Positions 6,161 to 13,037 are shown, numbered from the stretch's first letter. The stretch: DNA of 14,652 bases from Akkermansiaceae bacterium UBA6138 (GCA_002422425.1 DIVG01000062.1:1-14652), one strand, 5' to 3'. Numbers and translations: made by a program. The notes: generated from the sequence alone by a model not told the origin.

Positions 6161-7350
6161 GCTGAATGCGGGGCGGCCGGAGAATCCGGCTTTCTTCTGA
6201 CCGGCACTTCGACAACAAATTGCGCCCCTTCCCCGGGCGTGCTTCTGGCGTGGATGCGTCCGTCGTGATGCTCGACAATCTTTTTGCAAATCGCAAGACC
6301 AATCCCGGTGCCTTCGAACTCGGTCTTTCCATGGAGCCGCTGAAAGACCAGGAAAATTCGCTCGCTGTAGCGCTCGTCAAAACCGATCCCGTTGTCCTTC
6401 ACCTCCACGATAGCCACGAGATCACCCGCCCGGTCTTCCACCCTGCCTGTGACCTCGACTCTGGGAACCACACCGGCCCGTCGAAACTTGAGCGCATTCC
6501 CGATGAGATTTTGAAAGAGCTGCCGCATCTGCGCCTCATCCACCTCGACCTCGGGCAGATCATCGACGACGATGATCGCTCCCGTTTCCTCAACCAGCAA
6601 TTCCAGGGCGGAGAGGGCATCACGCGCCGTTGCGCTCAAGTCGACCGGGGTGAATCCCTCCGTTCGCATCGTCACCCGTGAAAAAGCGAGCAGATCACGG
6701 ATCAGCCGGTGCATGCTATCGCCCGCCCGGATCATGCGACCGAGATAGTCCCGCGCCTGCTCATCGAGACTTTCCCCGGCGATCGCGCCGAGGCGCTCCC
6801 CCATCATGCGGATTTTGCGAAGCGGCTCCTGGAGGTCATGCGAGGCCACCGAGGCAAAACTCTCGAGCTCGGCATTGCTGCGCTCAAGACGCTTTGAATA
6901 CCGCACCAGTTCCTCCTCTCCGAGTTTTCGGCGACTGATATCGATGATGGAGCTAAGCACGAGCATGCCGTTCTCCCCCGGCAGCGGGGTCAGGGCAATT
7001 TCCACGGGGAACTCCGTGCCGTCGCGGCGGCACGCGTAGAGGTCACGACCGGCCCCCATCGAACGGATCGAAGGGGCCCGGTGGAAGTGGTGACGCTGCC
7101 CGGCGTGACCACTCCGCAGCGCGGGAGGGACGAGATCCTCGATCCGTCGTCGCTTGAATTCCCCGGCGCTGTAGCCGAACATCTCCTCGGCCCTGGGGTT
7201 GACCATCACGATCCGGCCGGACTCGTCCGAGACTACCATACCGTAGGGCGCGGAATTAAAAACGAGTCGAAAAGAGTCGTTCTCCTCGCGTTCCCTCAAT
7301 AACCTTTCCAGTTCGAGCACTCTCGCGCTCAGTCGTGTCATCTCGTCCAT
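6157..7350 (-). CDS. PAS-domain histidine kinase (HisKA class), first gene of the signalling operon
   Basis: With the start at 7350 the protein has 397 residues. A short leucine-rich helix (about 4-25) precedes a PAS domain at about 27-140 (FRLVFNSAPYGMVVSD, then a DGTEFPVEIALTPL block and the DISRRK linker). HisKA follows with phospho-acceptor H171 in VASHDLQEPLRK, then a HATPase with N285 (NLIGNALKF), G1 box DNGIGF at 319-324 and G2 box GTGIGLAI at 347-354. All catalytic boxes are intact, and there is no membrane segment or GAF/PHY photosensory domain. The SHDLQEPL type usually partners with Rcp1-like receivers, and one is encoded immediately downstream with a 4-nt ATGA overlap. The exact start is uncertain: in-frame ATGs at 7368 and 7341 are alternatives. 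A longer frame reaches 7539, but its extra residues look non-coding. The PAS signal is unknown. Confidence 0.92.
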   Translation of the reverse strand: MDEMTRLSARVLELERLLREREENDSFRLVFNSAPYGMVVSDESGRIVMVNPRAEEMFGYSAGEFKRRRIEDLVPPALRSGHAGQRHHFHRAPSIRSMGAGRDLYACRRDGTEFPVEIALTPLPGENGMLVLSSIIDISRRKLGEEELVRYSKRLERSNAELESFASVASHDLQEPLRKIRMMGERLGAIAGESLDEQARDYLGRMIRAGDSMHRLIRDLLAFSRVTMRTEGFTPVDLSATARDALSALELLVEETGAIIVVDDLPEVEVDEAQMRQLFQNLIGNALKFRRAGVVPRVEVTGRVEDRAGDLVAIVEVKDNGIGFDERYSERIFLVFQRLHGKTEFEGTGIGLAICKKIVEHHDGRIHARSTPGEGAQFVVEVPVRRKPDSPAAPHSA

Positions 7351-7423
7351 GGTTCCGGGTCGCACCATCCCCCCGTCAGGAAAGGCCGGAGCCGGTCCCC
7401 GTTTCGACGACGATCGGCACCTG

Positions 7424-7441
7424 GCGGGAATACAATCCCGC
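7424..7441. promoter_or_regulatory. Inverted repeat GCGGGA-N6-TCCCGC, possible operator
   Basis: Perfect 6-bp arms at 7424-7429 and 7436-7441 surround a 6-base spacer in the divergent region between the PAS kinase and the stress protein. It sits where the -10 box would be expected for the TTGACA at 7463-7458 on the minus strand, so a bound protein would block or activate that promoter. Alternatively it is a small RNA hairpin. Confidence 0.35.
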
Positions 7442-7457
7442 GCGCTCTGCTCCCGAC

Positions 7458-7463
7458 TGTCAA
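7458..7463 (-). promoter_or_regulatory. Candidate -35 box for the signalling operon
   Basis: The minus strand reads a perfect TTGACA here, about 110 bases upstream of the PAS kinase start. No good TATAAT-like box lies 16-18 bases downstream; the region is occupied by the GCGGGA inverted repeat. The promoter would therefore be weak or factor-dependent. Confidence 0.3.
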
Positions 7464-7579
7464 CCATGCCGGCGAAGAGATCAAGAACAAGCCCCGACCA
7501 GCCCCAAGAGCAATGCGTGCGCGGTCTAACACAAGTCATGCCGAGGCAGAAACGGCCCGACCCGCCACACTATCACTCT

Positions 7580-8431
7580 ATGAAGGCCACCATCAGAAGA
7601 ATCCTCCTGCCCATCGACCCCTCCGTGTTCGCCGAGGCAGCAACCGACACCGCCTGTCTTATCGCCAAAGCTCACCGGGCTCAGATCACCGCCGTTGCCG
7701 TGCTCGATTCGGACGAGATCCGCGCGAGCCTCATCCCTGCGATCGGCCCTTATTATCCGATGATGGTGGAGGAAGTGCAGAAAAAAATCAGGCACGCCGA
7801 CCACACCCTGCGCGAGTGCCTCGCCCGCTGCGCCGCCACCTGCCATGCCGCCGGGGTCGAACACCGCGAAACGGAATACGAGGGCATTCCCGCCGAGAAG
7901 CTCCTCGGTTCGGCCATTTTTTACGATCTCATTGTCACCGGACTGGAGACTTCGTTTCACTTCGAAACGCGCGGGACCCGCAGCGAGTCCCTCCACCATC
8001 TCCTCGACCGCACCGCCACCCCCGTCCTCGCCGTGCCCGCGACCGGACTCGCCAAAATTGAACGTGTCCTCGTCGCTTTTGACGGGTCAGCGCCAGCCGC
8101 CCGCGCCCTCCACGATTTTATGGCCCTCGCCACCACCTTCAAGCCCGAGATCGTTCTTGTGTCGGCCGGACTTCCACGGGAAAGATCAGATTTTCTCCTC
8201 GGCAACGCCGAACTCCTTCTTCGCGCCCACGGGTTTGAACGCATCGTCAGACACGCCGCCGAGGCCCCCATCGCGGATGTCATCGATACCCTCCTCTCCG
8301 CCGAAGGCGGCGGGGCCGACCTCGTCGTTCTCGGAATCCACTCCGGCAGCCTCATTAAGAAACTCTTCGTCGGCAGCTTCACCAAAAAGCTTATCGAACA
8401 GGGCGATATCCCCCTTTTCCTCTCTCACTGA
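7580..8431 (+). CDS. Tandem-domain universal stress protein (UspA family)
   Basis: This cytosolic protein has 283 residues in two Usp folds. The first (about 1-154) opens with IRRILLPIDPS and ends with the strand ATPVLAVPA. The second (about 160-283) opens with IERVLVAFDGSAPAARAL and contains ADLVVLGIHSG followed by VGSFTKKLIEQGDIPLFL. Glycines G252, G256 and G265 with S266 resemble the ATP-binding Gly pattern of UspA-like proteins, though the spacing is slightly off. The corresponding loop in the first domain is degenerate (VTGLETS), as is common in tandem Usp proteins. The start at 7580 is where similarity begins; there is no Shine-Dalgarno sequence, and in-frame ATGs further upstream (7349, 7466, 7538) would add unrelated residues. 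The gene is divergent from the two-component operon and may share its control region, so a role in the same stress response is possible but unproven. Confidence 0.9.
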   Translation: MKATIRRILLPIDPSVFAEAATDTACLIAKAHRAQITAVAVLDSDEIRASLIPAIGPYYPMMVEEVQKKIRHADHTLRECLARCAATCHAAGVEHRETEYEGIPAEKLLGSAIFYDLIVTGLETSFHFETRGTRSESLHHLLDRTATPVLAVPATGLAKIERVLVAFDGSAPAARALHDFMALATTFKPEIVLVSAGLPRERSDFLLGNAELLLRAHGFERIVRHAAEAPIADVIDTLLSAEGGGADLVVLGIHSGSLIKKLFVGSFTKKLIEQGDIPLFLSH

Positions 8432-8445
8432 ATTCGCCTGAGAGA
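8421..8445. other. 7-bp hairpin between the stress-protein gene and tRNA-Pro
   Basis: TCTCTCA (8421-8427) and TGAGAGA (8439-8445) form a perfect 7-bp stem with an 11-base loop that contains the stop codon of the stress protein. No T-run follows on either strand. It may protect RNA 3' ends or help termination of the two converging transcripts, but it is not a classical terminator. Confidence 0.4.
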
Positions 8446-8453
8446 CCGGAGAG

Positions 8454-8533
<80 letters not shown>

Positions 8534-8604
8534 ATCTCTGCCGGGCGGTTCCTTGACGCCGGGCGGGAAGGAACCAGAGCGGAGAATACGTCGTCTGCCT
8601 CTGG

Positions 8605-8681
8605 TGGCGCACCCGTAGGGATTCGAACCCCAAACCTCCTGATCCGTAGTCAGGTGCTCTATCCAGTTGAGCTACGGGTGC
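8605..8681 (-). tRNA. tRNA-Arg (anticodon ACG)
   Basis: The 77-base minus-strand sequence folds as a cloverleaf. The acceptor stem is GCACCCG/CGGGTGC with discriminator G and encoded CCA, the D stem GCTC/GAGC, the anticodon stem CCTGA/TCAGG with loop CTACGGA (anticodon ACG), and the T stem TGGGG/CCCTA with loop TTCGAAT. The A34 of this tRNA is normally edited to inosine by TadA to read CGU, CGC and CGA. It is the promoter-proximal gene of a two-tRNA unit; 74 bases separate it from tRNA-Pro. Confidence 0.97.
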
Positions 8682-8725
8682 TTTGCCAAAGACGCCCCAG
8701 ACCGGATCGGACCGGAGCGGAGGGC

Positions 8726-8753
8726 AATGTGCGCGGAAAAAGCCCTTTGACAA
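8726..8753 (-). promoter_or_regulatory. Candidate promoter of the tRNA-Arg/tRNA-Pro unit
   Basis: On the minus strand TTGTCA (8753-8748, five of six consensus bases) is followed 16 bases later by CACATT (8731-8726, a poor -10). A start about 37 bases before tRNA-Arg would be expected. The -35 match is good and the -10 weak, so confidence is low. Confidence 0.3.
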
Positions 8754-8848
8754 GGAAAATTTACAGGGAAGCGACCGACTTCATCCTGCCGCTTGTCTGC
8801 CGACTCTTCCGACCTTTAACTGGGGTCTTTCCTGCTCCCTCCGATAAC

Positions 8849-9274
8849 ATGAGATTCTCCCGCCCTGTCGCAAGCCTCAACCTCTGTTTCGCGCTGCTCT
8901 TCACCGTTTTTGCCTGGTATCAGCGCAATGACATCGACCCCGCGATCTACCACCACCCCTCGGTCATCGATGCCGCGCTCTGGTTTCTGTTCTACCTCCT
9001 CATCGCATCGCTCCTCGTCGTGATTCTTTACCGCCCCCTTCCCCGTTGGCTCCTCGTCGCGGCAGTCCTGGCGTGCCTCGTCGAAATGGGGCGTTCCGGC
9101 CCGGGGCTTTACGAAAATCTCTTCGGCGGCGAATCCTTTACGATGACACAGGTCAGCATGTCCGCCGAAGACCCGAGGGTGGAGCTTTCCCGCGAGTTTT
9201 TCGGAGCTGTCATCGCCCTGGCCGGCACCGGCCTGCTTATTTTCCAGAACCGGAAGGTCGTGAAGTCGAATTGA
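8849..9274 (+). CDS. Small membrane protein, TMEM220-like family
   Basis: The protein has 141 residues with hydrophobic segments at about 8-24, 42-60, 67-80 and 117-133, so it has four likely membrane helices. The first helix followed by WYQRNDIDPAIY resembles the NDPDP-containing N-terminus of the transmembrane 220 family, and the ELSREFFGAVIAL segment before the last helix fits the family's conserved C-terminal block. The function of this family is unknown in bacteria. The frame is open upstream to 8453, but that part is the antisense of two tRNA genes, so the first ATG after them at 8849 is taken as the start; no Shine-Dalgarno sequence precedes it. It converges on the sugar-dehydrogenase-like gene with only 11 bases between the stops. 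The membrane protein is secure; the family name is moderately sure. Confidence 0.75.
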   Translation: MRFSRPVASLNLCFALLFTVFAWYQRNDIDPAIYHHPSVIDAALWFLFYLLIASLLVVILYRPLPRWLLVAAVLACLVEMGRSGPGLYENLFGGESFTMTQVSMSAEDPRVELSREFFGAVIALAGTGLLIFQNRKVVKSN

Positions 9275-9285
9275 CCGTGAACCCC

Positions 9286-10503
9286 TCACCGGGCCGGAAC
9301 GATGCGATGAATCGCGCCGCGCCAGTCGAGGACGAGCACTTCACCCTCCCTATCCGGGAAAAAACCGGTCGGCTGGGTCGTGGGATTGGCGAGATCGGCC
9401 GGCTTCTCAATGAGGTGATTCGCCACCGCCTTGCCTGCAGCATCGTAGCGCAGGGCCCAAAGGTTCCCGAATCGCCAGTCACCATACACAAAGTGACCCT
9501 GCAAGCCCGGGATCGCCTTGCCGCGATAGACAAAACCTCCGGTGATGCTGAGGCCGTCAGCCCGACTGTAGGCATGAATGGGGTCAATAAAAACGGCGTC
9601 CTTCGGCGGGTCGGCTTTTTGCCCGAGCGCGGCCATGAGCGGGCCTCGTCCCGGAAAGTCATGAGCGGCCTCGCGGTAGTTCCAGCCGTAATTCCCCCCT
9701 TTTTCCACGAGATTGATTTCCTCATAAAGATCCTGACCGACGTCGGCGAGGTAGAAAAGCCCACTCTCGGGGTCAATCGCCGCGCCCCAGGGATTGCGGA
9801 AGCCGTAGGCCCAGATTTCGGGCGCGGCGTTAGGGGTCTCCACAAAGGGATTGTCCGCCGGGATCCCGTAGGGCAGCGATGCGGTGCGGGTATCGACATC
9901 GATCCGCAGGACCTTGCCACTCCAGCTAGTTAGCTTCTGGGAGAGGAGGTGGACGCCGTTTTTCATCCCGCCGTCGCCGACGCAGAGGTAGAGCATCCCG
10001 TCGTTCGGACCGAAGAAGACATTCCCCGAATTATGATTCCACTCGGGCTGTTGCACTTCGAGGATGACCCGCTCGCTCGCCGGATCGGCAAGGTTGGGGT
10101 CGGTCGCCGCAACACGGTATTCGGCAAGAACAAGCCGCTTCGGCCCCTGGCGGGAAAAAGTGAGGTAAAACAGTCCGTTTTCCCTGAAGTTCGGATGAAA
10201 GGCAAGTCCAAGGAGACCCTCTTCGAAGTCTTTCTCAACCCCCATGAGCCCGCTCATGTCGAGGAAAAGCGCCGCCTCCGTTGCGGACTCCTCTGCCGGC
10301 AGAAGGCGGATTTTGCCGGTCTGCTCGACGAGAAAAAGACGACCCGTTCCGTCATTCGGGATCTGGAGAGAGACGGGTTTCTCCAACTTGATGCCCGCAT
10401 AAACGGGCTCGAGTGTGATCTTCGGAGCCTCGGCGGAAAAGGCGGCCTTCGAAACCAGGGCGACAAGAACAATCAATACGGGGATAAGGGCGAATCGCTT
10501 CAT
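9286..10503 (-). CDS. Exported PQQ-dependent sugar dehydrogenase-like beta-propeller (GSDH family)
   Basis: The protein has 405 residues. The N-terminus is a signal peptide (KR start, hydrophobic about 4-19, likely cut near Phe-Ser-Ala at 22-24), so it acts in the periplasm or outside the cell. The rest matches the glucose/sorbosone dehydrogenase six-bladed propeller: GLLGLAFHPNF at 96-106, WNHNSGNVFFGP at 155-166 with H157 as the probable catalytic base (equivalent to H144 of soluble glucose dehydrogenase), SGKVLRIDVD at 195-204, YGFRNPWG at 233-240 with R236 as the likely PQQ contact, DVGQDLYEEIN, GGNYGWN and GHFVYGDW. No CXXCH heme motif is present. Family members oxidise aldose sugars with PQQ, though many lack a proven substrate. 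Bases CCTCCCGGA immediately before the ATG are not a Shine-Dalgarno sequence. No pqq biosynthesis genes are in the window. Confidence 0.93.
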   Translation of the reverse strand: MKRFALIPVLIVLVALVSKAAFSAEAPKITLEPVYAGIKLEKPVSLQIPNDGTGRLFLVEQTGKIRLLPAEESATEAALFLDMSGLMGVEKDFEEGLLGLAFHPNFRENGLFYLTFSRQGPKRLVLAEYRVAATDPNLADPASERVILEVQQPEWNHNSGNVFFGPNDGMLYLCVGDGGMKNGVHLLSQKLTSWSGKVLRIDVDTRTASLPYGIPADNPFVETPNAAPEIWAYGFRNPWGAAIDPESGLFYLADVGQDLYEEINLVEKGGNYGWNYREAAHDFPGRGPLMAALGQKADPPKDAVFIDPIHAYSRADGLSITGGFVYRGKAIPGLQGHFVYGDWRFGNLWALRYDAAGKAVANHLIEKPADLANPTTQPTGFFPDREGEVLVLDWRGAIHRIVPAR

Positions 10504-10582
10504 TCCGGGAGGTTAGATAATTTCCGCGGTAAAGGCAACCTCTCTCATCGTCGCAAAAGAGCCATGCCACGAAGCCCCGCCG

Positions 10583-10592
10583 CTTCGCGAAG
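10583..10592. repeat. CTTCGCGAAG palindrome in the divergent spacer
   Basis: A perfect 10-bp palindrome lies in the 137-base spacer between the sugar-dehydrogenase-like gene and the PrsW-type gene. It could be an operator for either divergent gene. The rest of the spacer shows no convincing promoter pair on either strand. Confidence 0.35.
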
Positions 10593-10640
10593 GCCCGCCT
10601 TGTCGCATCGGGATTCCGGGGATAGGATCGCTCACTCCCC

Positions 10641-12188
10641 ATGATGCGATGCCCCACTCAGCAGGAACTGGTTCGACTCTCCCGCGACCGCTTTTTTCTC
10701 CTGAAAAGCTCCCTGGCCCTGGCCGGAGGCTCAACGGTGCTGGCATTCCTGGTTTCCCTGATCACCCCGGCGGATTCATCCGGACCTTACGCGATTACCG
10801 CACCGGGAAAAAGCGGACTGATTTCACTGATCCGCTTTGGCCTCCCGCCGGAGGCAGGTTTTACAAGGGGGACTTGCGCCCACCTGCTCGTCGAGGGGGA
10901 GAAAAATCCTTTTTCCGGACTGATCGAAGCCACCCTCGCACAAGAACCCGACGAACTCATCGAAACCTGGTGGAAAGGGCTCAGTCACGGCAACACCGCC
11001 GAGGCCATCGCCCGTCTCGAATCGGCTGAGGGAACCCTTCGCTACCGCAACGAATTTATCGCCGACCTGAAAATGAAGTCAGCGAATTCCGGAGCGGCCC
11101 TTCAGTCCTACCTTGCCGAGGCGGCCAACTTTGAGGAGGCTGACTACGCCCGACGCAGCGCCCTTTTTCTTGCACGATTCGAGGAGGACCGAACTCTCAC
11201 TCGCAAGCTCCTCGCCGAGACCACCTTTCGCCGCGCGTTTGCCCCGGCGGAACGGCTTCCCTACCAGGCCTACGCAAAAGACTACGCCGGACTTGCCGTC
11301 TCCGTGATCCTGACGGAATGGGGAATCCGGGGGACTGTTTATGTGGTGCCGGCCCTCTTCACGGCGGCTATCTGGTTTTTTGTTCTTCTCAGTTTTTGTG
11401 AGCGCTCCGGAAAAAATCTCATCACGGCATTGCTCGCCTTTGTTCTCGGCATTGTCAGTGCGGGCCTCACTCTCTACGCGGTGGCCCTTCAGGAGCATCT
11501 CGCCGGTCAGAATTTCAATCCGGCGGATAGTCCCCTTGCCCAGTTTATCTACTTCCTCTCCGGCGTGGCCCTGCGCGAAGAATTCCTGAAGCTGCTCTGC
11601 TTCCTCCCTCTCGCCGTCCTGATCCGCAGGACCGGCAGCCCGATCAGGGCGCTCATCCTTGCGGGAATGGTGGGACTCGGTTTCGCCTTTCAGGAAAACC
11701 TCATCTACTTTCAGGCGAGCCCGGGGACGTTCACAGCATGGCTTAGACTGCTCACGGCCAATGCCCTGCACTTTTCCCTGACCGGCGTGGCGGGATTTTA
11801 TCTCTGGCAGATGCTGCATCGACGCTTCCGCGGATGGGAGGAATTCCTCTTCAGCTTTATCGCGGTGGTCTTTGCCCATGCTCTCTATAACGCGCTCCTC
11901 TCGATGCCGGCCCTGGACTCCTATGCGCCACTGAGCCCGTTTCTGGTCGCGGTTATCGCCTACCATTACTTTGACCCGGTGCGGCTTCACATGGAGACGA
12001 CAGGGCTGCACCGGCGGGTTTCCCCGCTGGGGATTTTTATTTTCGGATCGGCACTACTGACCTGCACCATTCTGGTCAGCTCAGCGGTGGTGGAACCGTT
12101 TCGCTTCGCTCTCGGTGCCTTCGCCTCAAGCCTTGCCGCGATGATCCCGCTTTCCTTTGCCTTTATCAGCCGGTTCCGCGACCTCTAG
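10641..12188 (+). CDS. PrsW-type intramembrane protease with a large N-terminal region
   Basis: The protein has 515 residues. One membrane helix (about 23-43) is followed by about 190 soluble, helix-rich residues, then a membrane domain (about 233-510). The latter carries the PrsW (PF13367) motifs: E313-E314-x-x-K317 in LREEFLKLL, E352 in GLGFAFQENLIYF, H377 in ANALHFSLTG and H413 in FAHALYNALL. These are the conserved residues of the CPBP/PrsW superfamily, whose Bacillus member cuts the anti-sigma factor RsiW. PrsW proteins are often only 200-350 residues, so the extra N-terminal region, probably outside the cytoplasm, is notable and may sense or present substrate. The start is the first of two adjacent ATGs (10641, 10644). 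GGGG and CCCC flank the bases just before it, and no good ribosome site is seen. Its last 23 bases overlap the convergent PIG-L gene. Substrate unknown. Confidence 0.9.
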   Translation: MMRCPTQQELVRLSRDRFFLLKSSLALAGGSTVLAFLVSLITPADSSGPYAITAPGKSGLISLIRFGLPPEAGFTRGTCAHLLVEGEKNPFSGLIEATLAQEPDELIETWWKGLSHGNTAEAIARLESAEGTLRYRNEFIADLKMKSANSGAALQSYLAEAANFEEADYARRSALFLARFEEDRTLTRKLLAETTFRRAFAPAERLPYQAYAKDYAGLAVSVILTEWGIRGTVYVVPALFTAAIWFFVLLSFCERSGKNLITALLAFVLGIVSAGLTLYAVALQEHLAGQNFNPADSPLAQFIYFLSGVALREEFLKLLCFLPLAVLIRRTGSPIRALILAGMVGLGFAFQENLIYFQASPGTFTAWLRLLTANALHFSLTGVAGFYLWQMLHRRFRGWEEFLFSFIAVVFAHALYNALLSMPALDSYAPLSPFLVAVIAYHYFDPVRLHMETTGLHRRVSPLGIFIFGSALLTCTILVSSAVVEPFRFALGAFASSLAAMIPLSFAFISRFRDL

Positions 12189-12873
12189 CCCACCTCCGGA
12201 GCGCATAGGTTTCGCACGAAGTAAAACGGATGAAATCTTCGTAATTCCCTCCGGCAAATCGGGCAAAGACCCCAAGCTGGCTGCGGTGACACTCGAGGGA
12301 GCGGCGACGGGAATCCTCATAGGGCGTGCTGTCTATACGAAGAAAGGCGGGGTCGTTCCAATTGACGAGACCGGGAAGCGGATGTCCGATCCGGCGGGCG
12401 AGAAAGGTCATCCACGCCGGAGCGGACTCATTTGTGCTCTCGAAGAATGTTTTCACCGCCCCGAAGACAAGGAGGTGGGCGGGATGCCTGTATTCCCCGT
12501 CGCTGCCGTGCGAGAGAACGAGATCGGCCCCCTCAAGGTGGACGCGGAGCTGACGGGCGAGGACCTCGGCGGAGACATCGGGAGCAAGAGCTCCGGAGCC
12601 CTTTGCGAACGGGTCGATGTGCCCGAGAAAGACCAGATCGTCAACCCCGAGTTCCGCGCAACTCTCCTCCATCTCGGCGGAGCGGACCTCCCCGATTGCT
12701 TCGCGGGAGAACCCGGCGCAGGGCCCGCCCTCGCCTCGCGTCAGACAAAGGACCGTGACGTGACAGCCGAAAAGCTTCAATTCGCAGATGAGCCCCGAAC
12801 AAAAGACCTCGTCGTCAGGATGCGCCACCACCACAACAGCGCGCGAGGGCGCGGTAAATCTATCCGTCGTCAT
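12166..12873 (-). CDS. PIG-L/LmbE family zinc deacetylase, apparently cytosolic
   Basis: With the start at 12873 the protein has 235 residues and the catalytic motif close to its N-terminus: AHPDDEV at 17-23, with H18 and D21 as zinc ligands and D20 as base. LTRGEGG at 44-50 and RSAEMEESCAELGV at 64-77 are standard family blocks. SHGSDGEYRHPAHL at 121-134 provides the third ligand, probably H133. The pattern is close to the MshB/BshB-type deacetylases of low-molecular-weight thiol synthesis and to other GlcNAc-conjugate deacetylases, but the substrate cannot be assigned. There is no signal peptide, unlike what is suspected for the first PIG-L protein in this window. The frame continues upstream to an ATG at 13002, but that would run almost to a good promoter candidate and add an Arg-rich stretch without family similarity. 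The 3' end overlaps the PrsW-type gene by 23 bases. Confidence 0.9.
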   Translation of the reverse strand: MTTDRFTAPSRAVVVVAHPDDEVFCSGLICELKLFGCHVTVLCLTRGEGGPCAGFSREAIGEVRSAEMEESCAELGVDDLVFLGHIDPFAKGSGALAPDVSAEVLARQLRVHLEGADLVLSHGSDGEYRHPAHLLVFGAVKTFFESTNESAPAWMTFLARRIGHPLPGLVNWNDPAFLRIDSTPYEDSRRRSLECHRSQLGVFARFAGGNYEDFIRFTSCETYALRRWARGRGTG

Positions 12874-12883
12874 GGCTTTGATT

Positions 12884-12926
12884 CTTCGGAGGAACCGCCT
12901 CCGCCGGCGGGCACCCGGGCCCGAAG
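12884..12926 (-). promoter_or_regulatory. Nested hairpins in the PIG-L leader RNA
   Basis: On the minus strand CTTCGG (12926-12921) can pair with CCGAAG (12889-12884). Inside, GGAGG (12902-12898) pairs with CCTCC (12892-12888) around a 5-base loop. The two pairings share bases 12888-12889, so they are alternatives. GGAGG is a perfect Shine-Dalgarno sequence but lies about 25 bases from the ATG, too far to act directly. Confidence 0.4.
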
Positions 12927-13008
12927 GAAAACAAAAGCTTCGGTCATCAGAAACGCCGGGGTTTTCCTCCGGGGAATTTACATAAAAATACCTAATTTCC
13001 ACATCACA

Positions 13009-13037
13009 ATAATCCTCGGACGGTCTTTAAATTTCAA
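13009..13037 (-). promoter_or_regulatory. Candidate sigma-70-type promoter of the PIG-L gene
   Basis: On the minus strand TTGAAA (13037-13032, five of six consensus bases) is followed after exactly 17 bases by GATTAT (13014-13009, four of six) in an AT-rich patch. It would start transcription near base 13002 and give a leader of roughly 128 bases containing the nested hairpins. This is the best-formed promoter noticed in the window. Confidence 0.5.

Noticed and set aside
6161..6289. N-terminal extension of the Rcp1-like receiver.
   Set aside because: The extra 43 residues lie inside the 3' end of the PAS kinase and are Arg-rich without receiver similarity. The ATGA overlap start at 6160 gives a normal receiver.
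7351..7539. N-terminal extension of the PAS kinase.
   Set aside because: The extra 63 residues look like translated spacer, overlap the control region and lack any domain. A start near 7350 fits the coiled helix and PAS domain.
9046..9933. A 295-residue plus-strand frame across the TMEM220-like and sugar-dehydrogenase-like genes.
   Set aside because: It overlaps two genes with clear family features in other frames and spans their convergent junction, which makes real coding unlikely.
12977..12982. TTTACA as a plus-strand -35 box for exbB.
   Set aside because: No acceptable -10 box lies 16-18 bases downstream, and it is more than 200 bases from the exbB start.
12874..13002. N-terminal extension of the second PIG-L protein.
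   Set aside because: It adds an Arg-rich stretch unlike the family, and its ATG coincides with the expected transcription start of the best promoter candidate.
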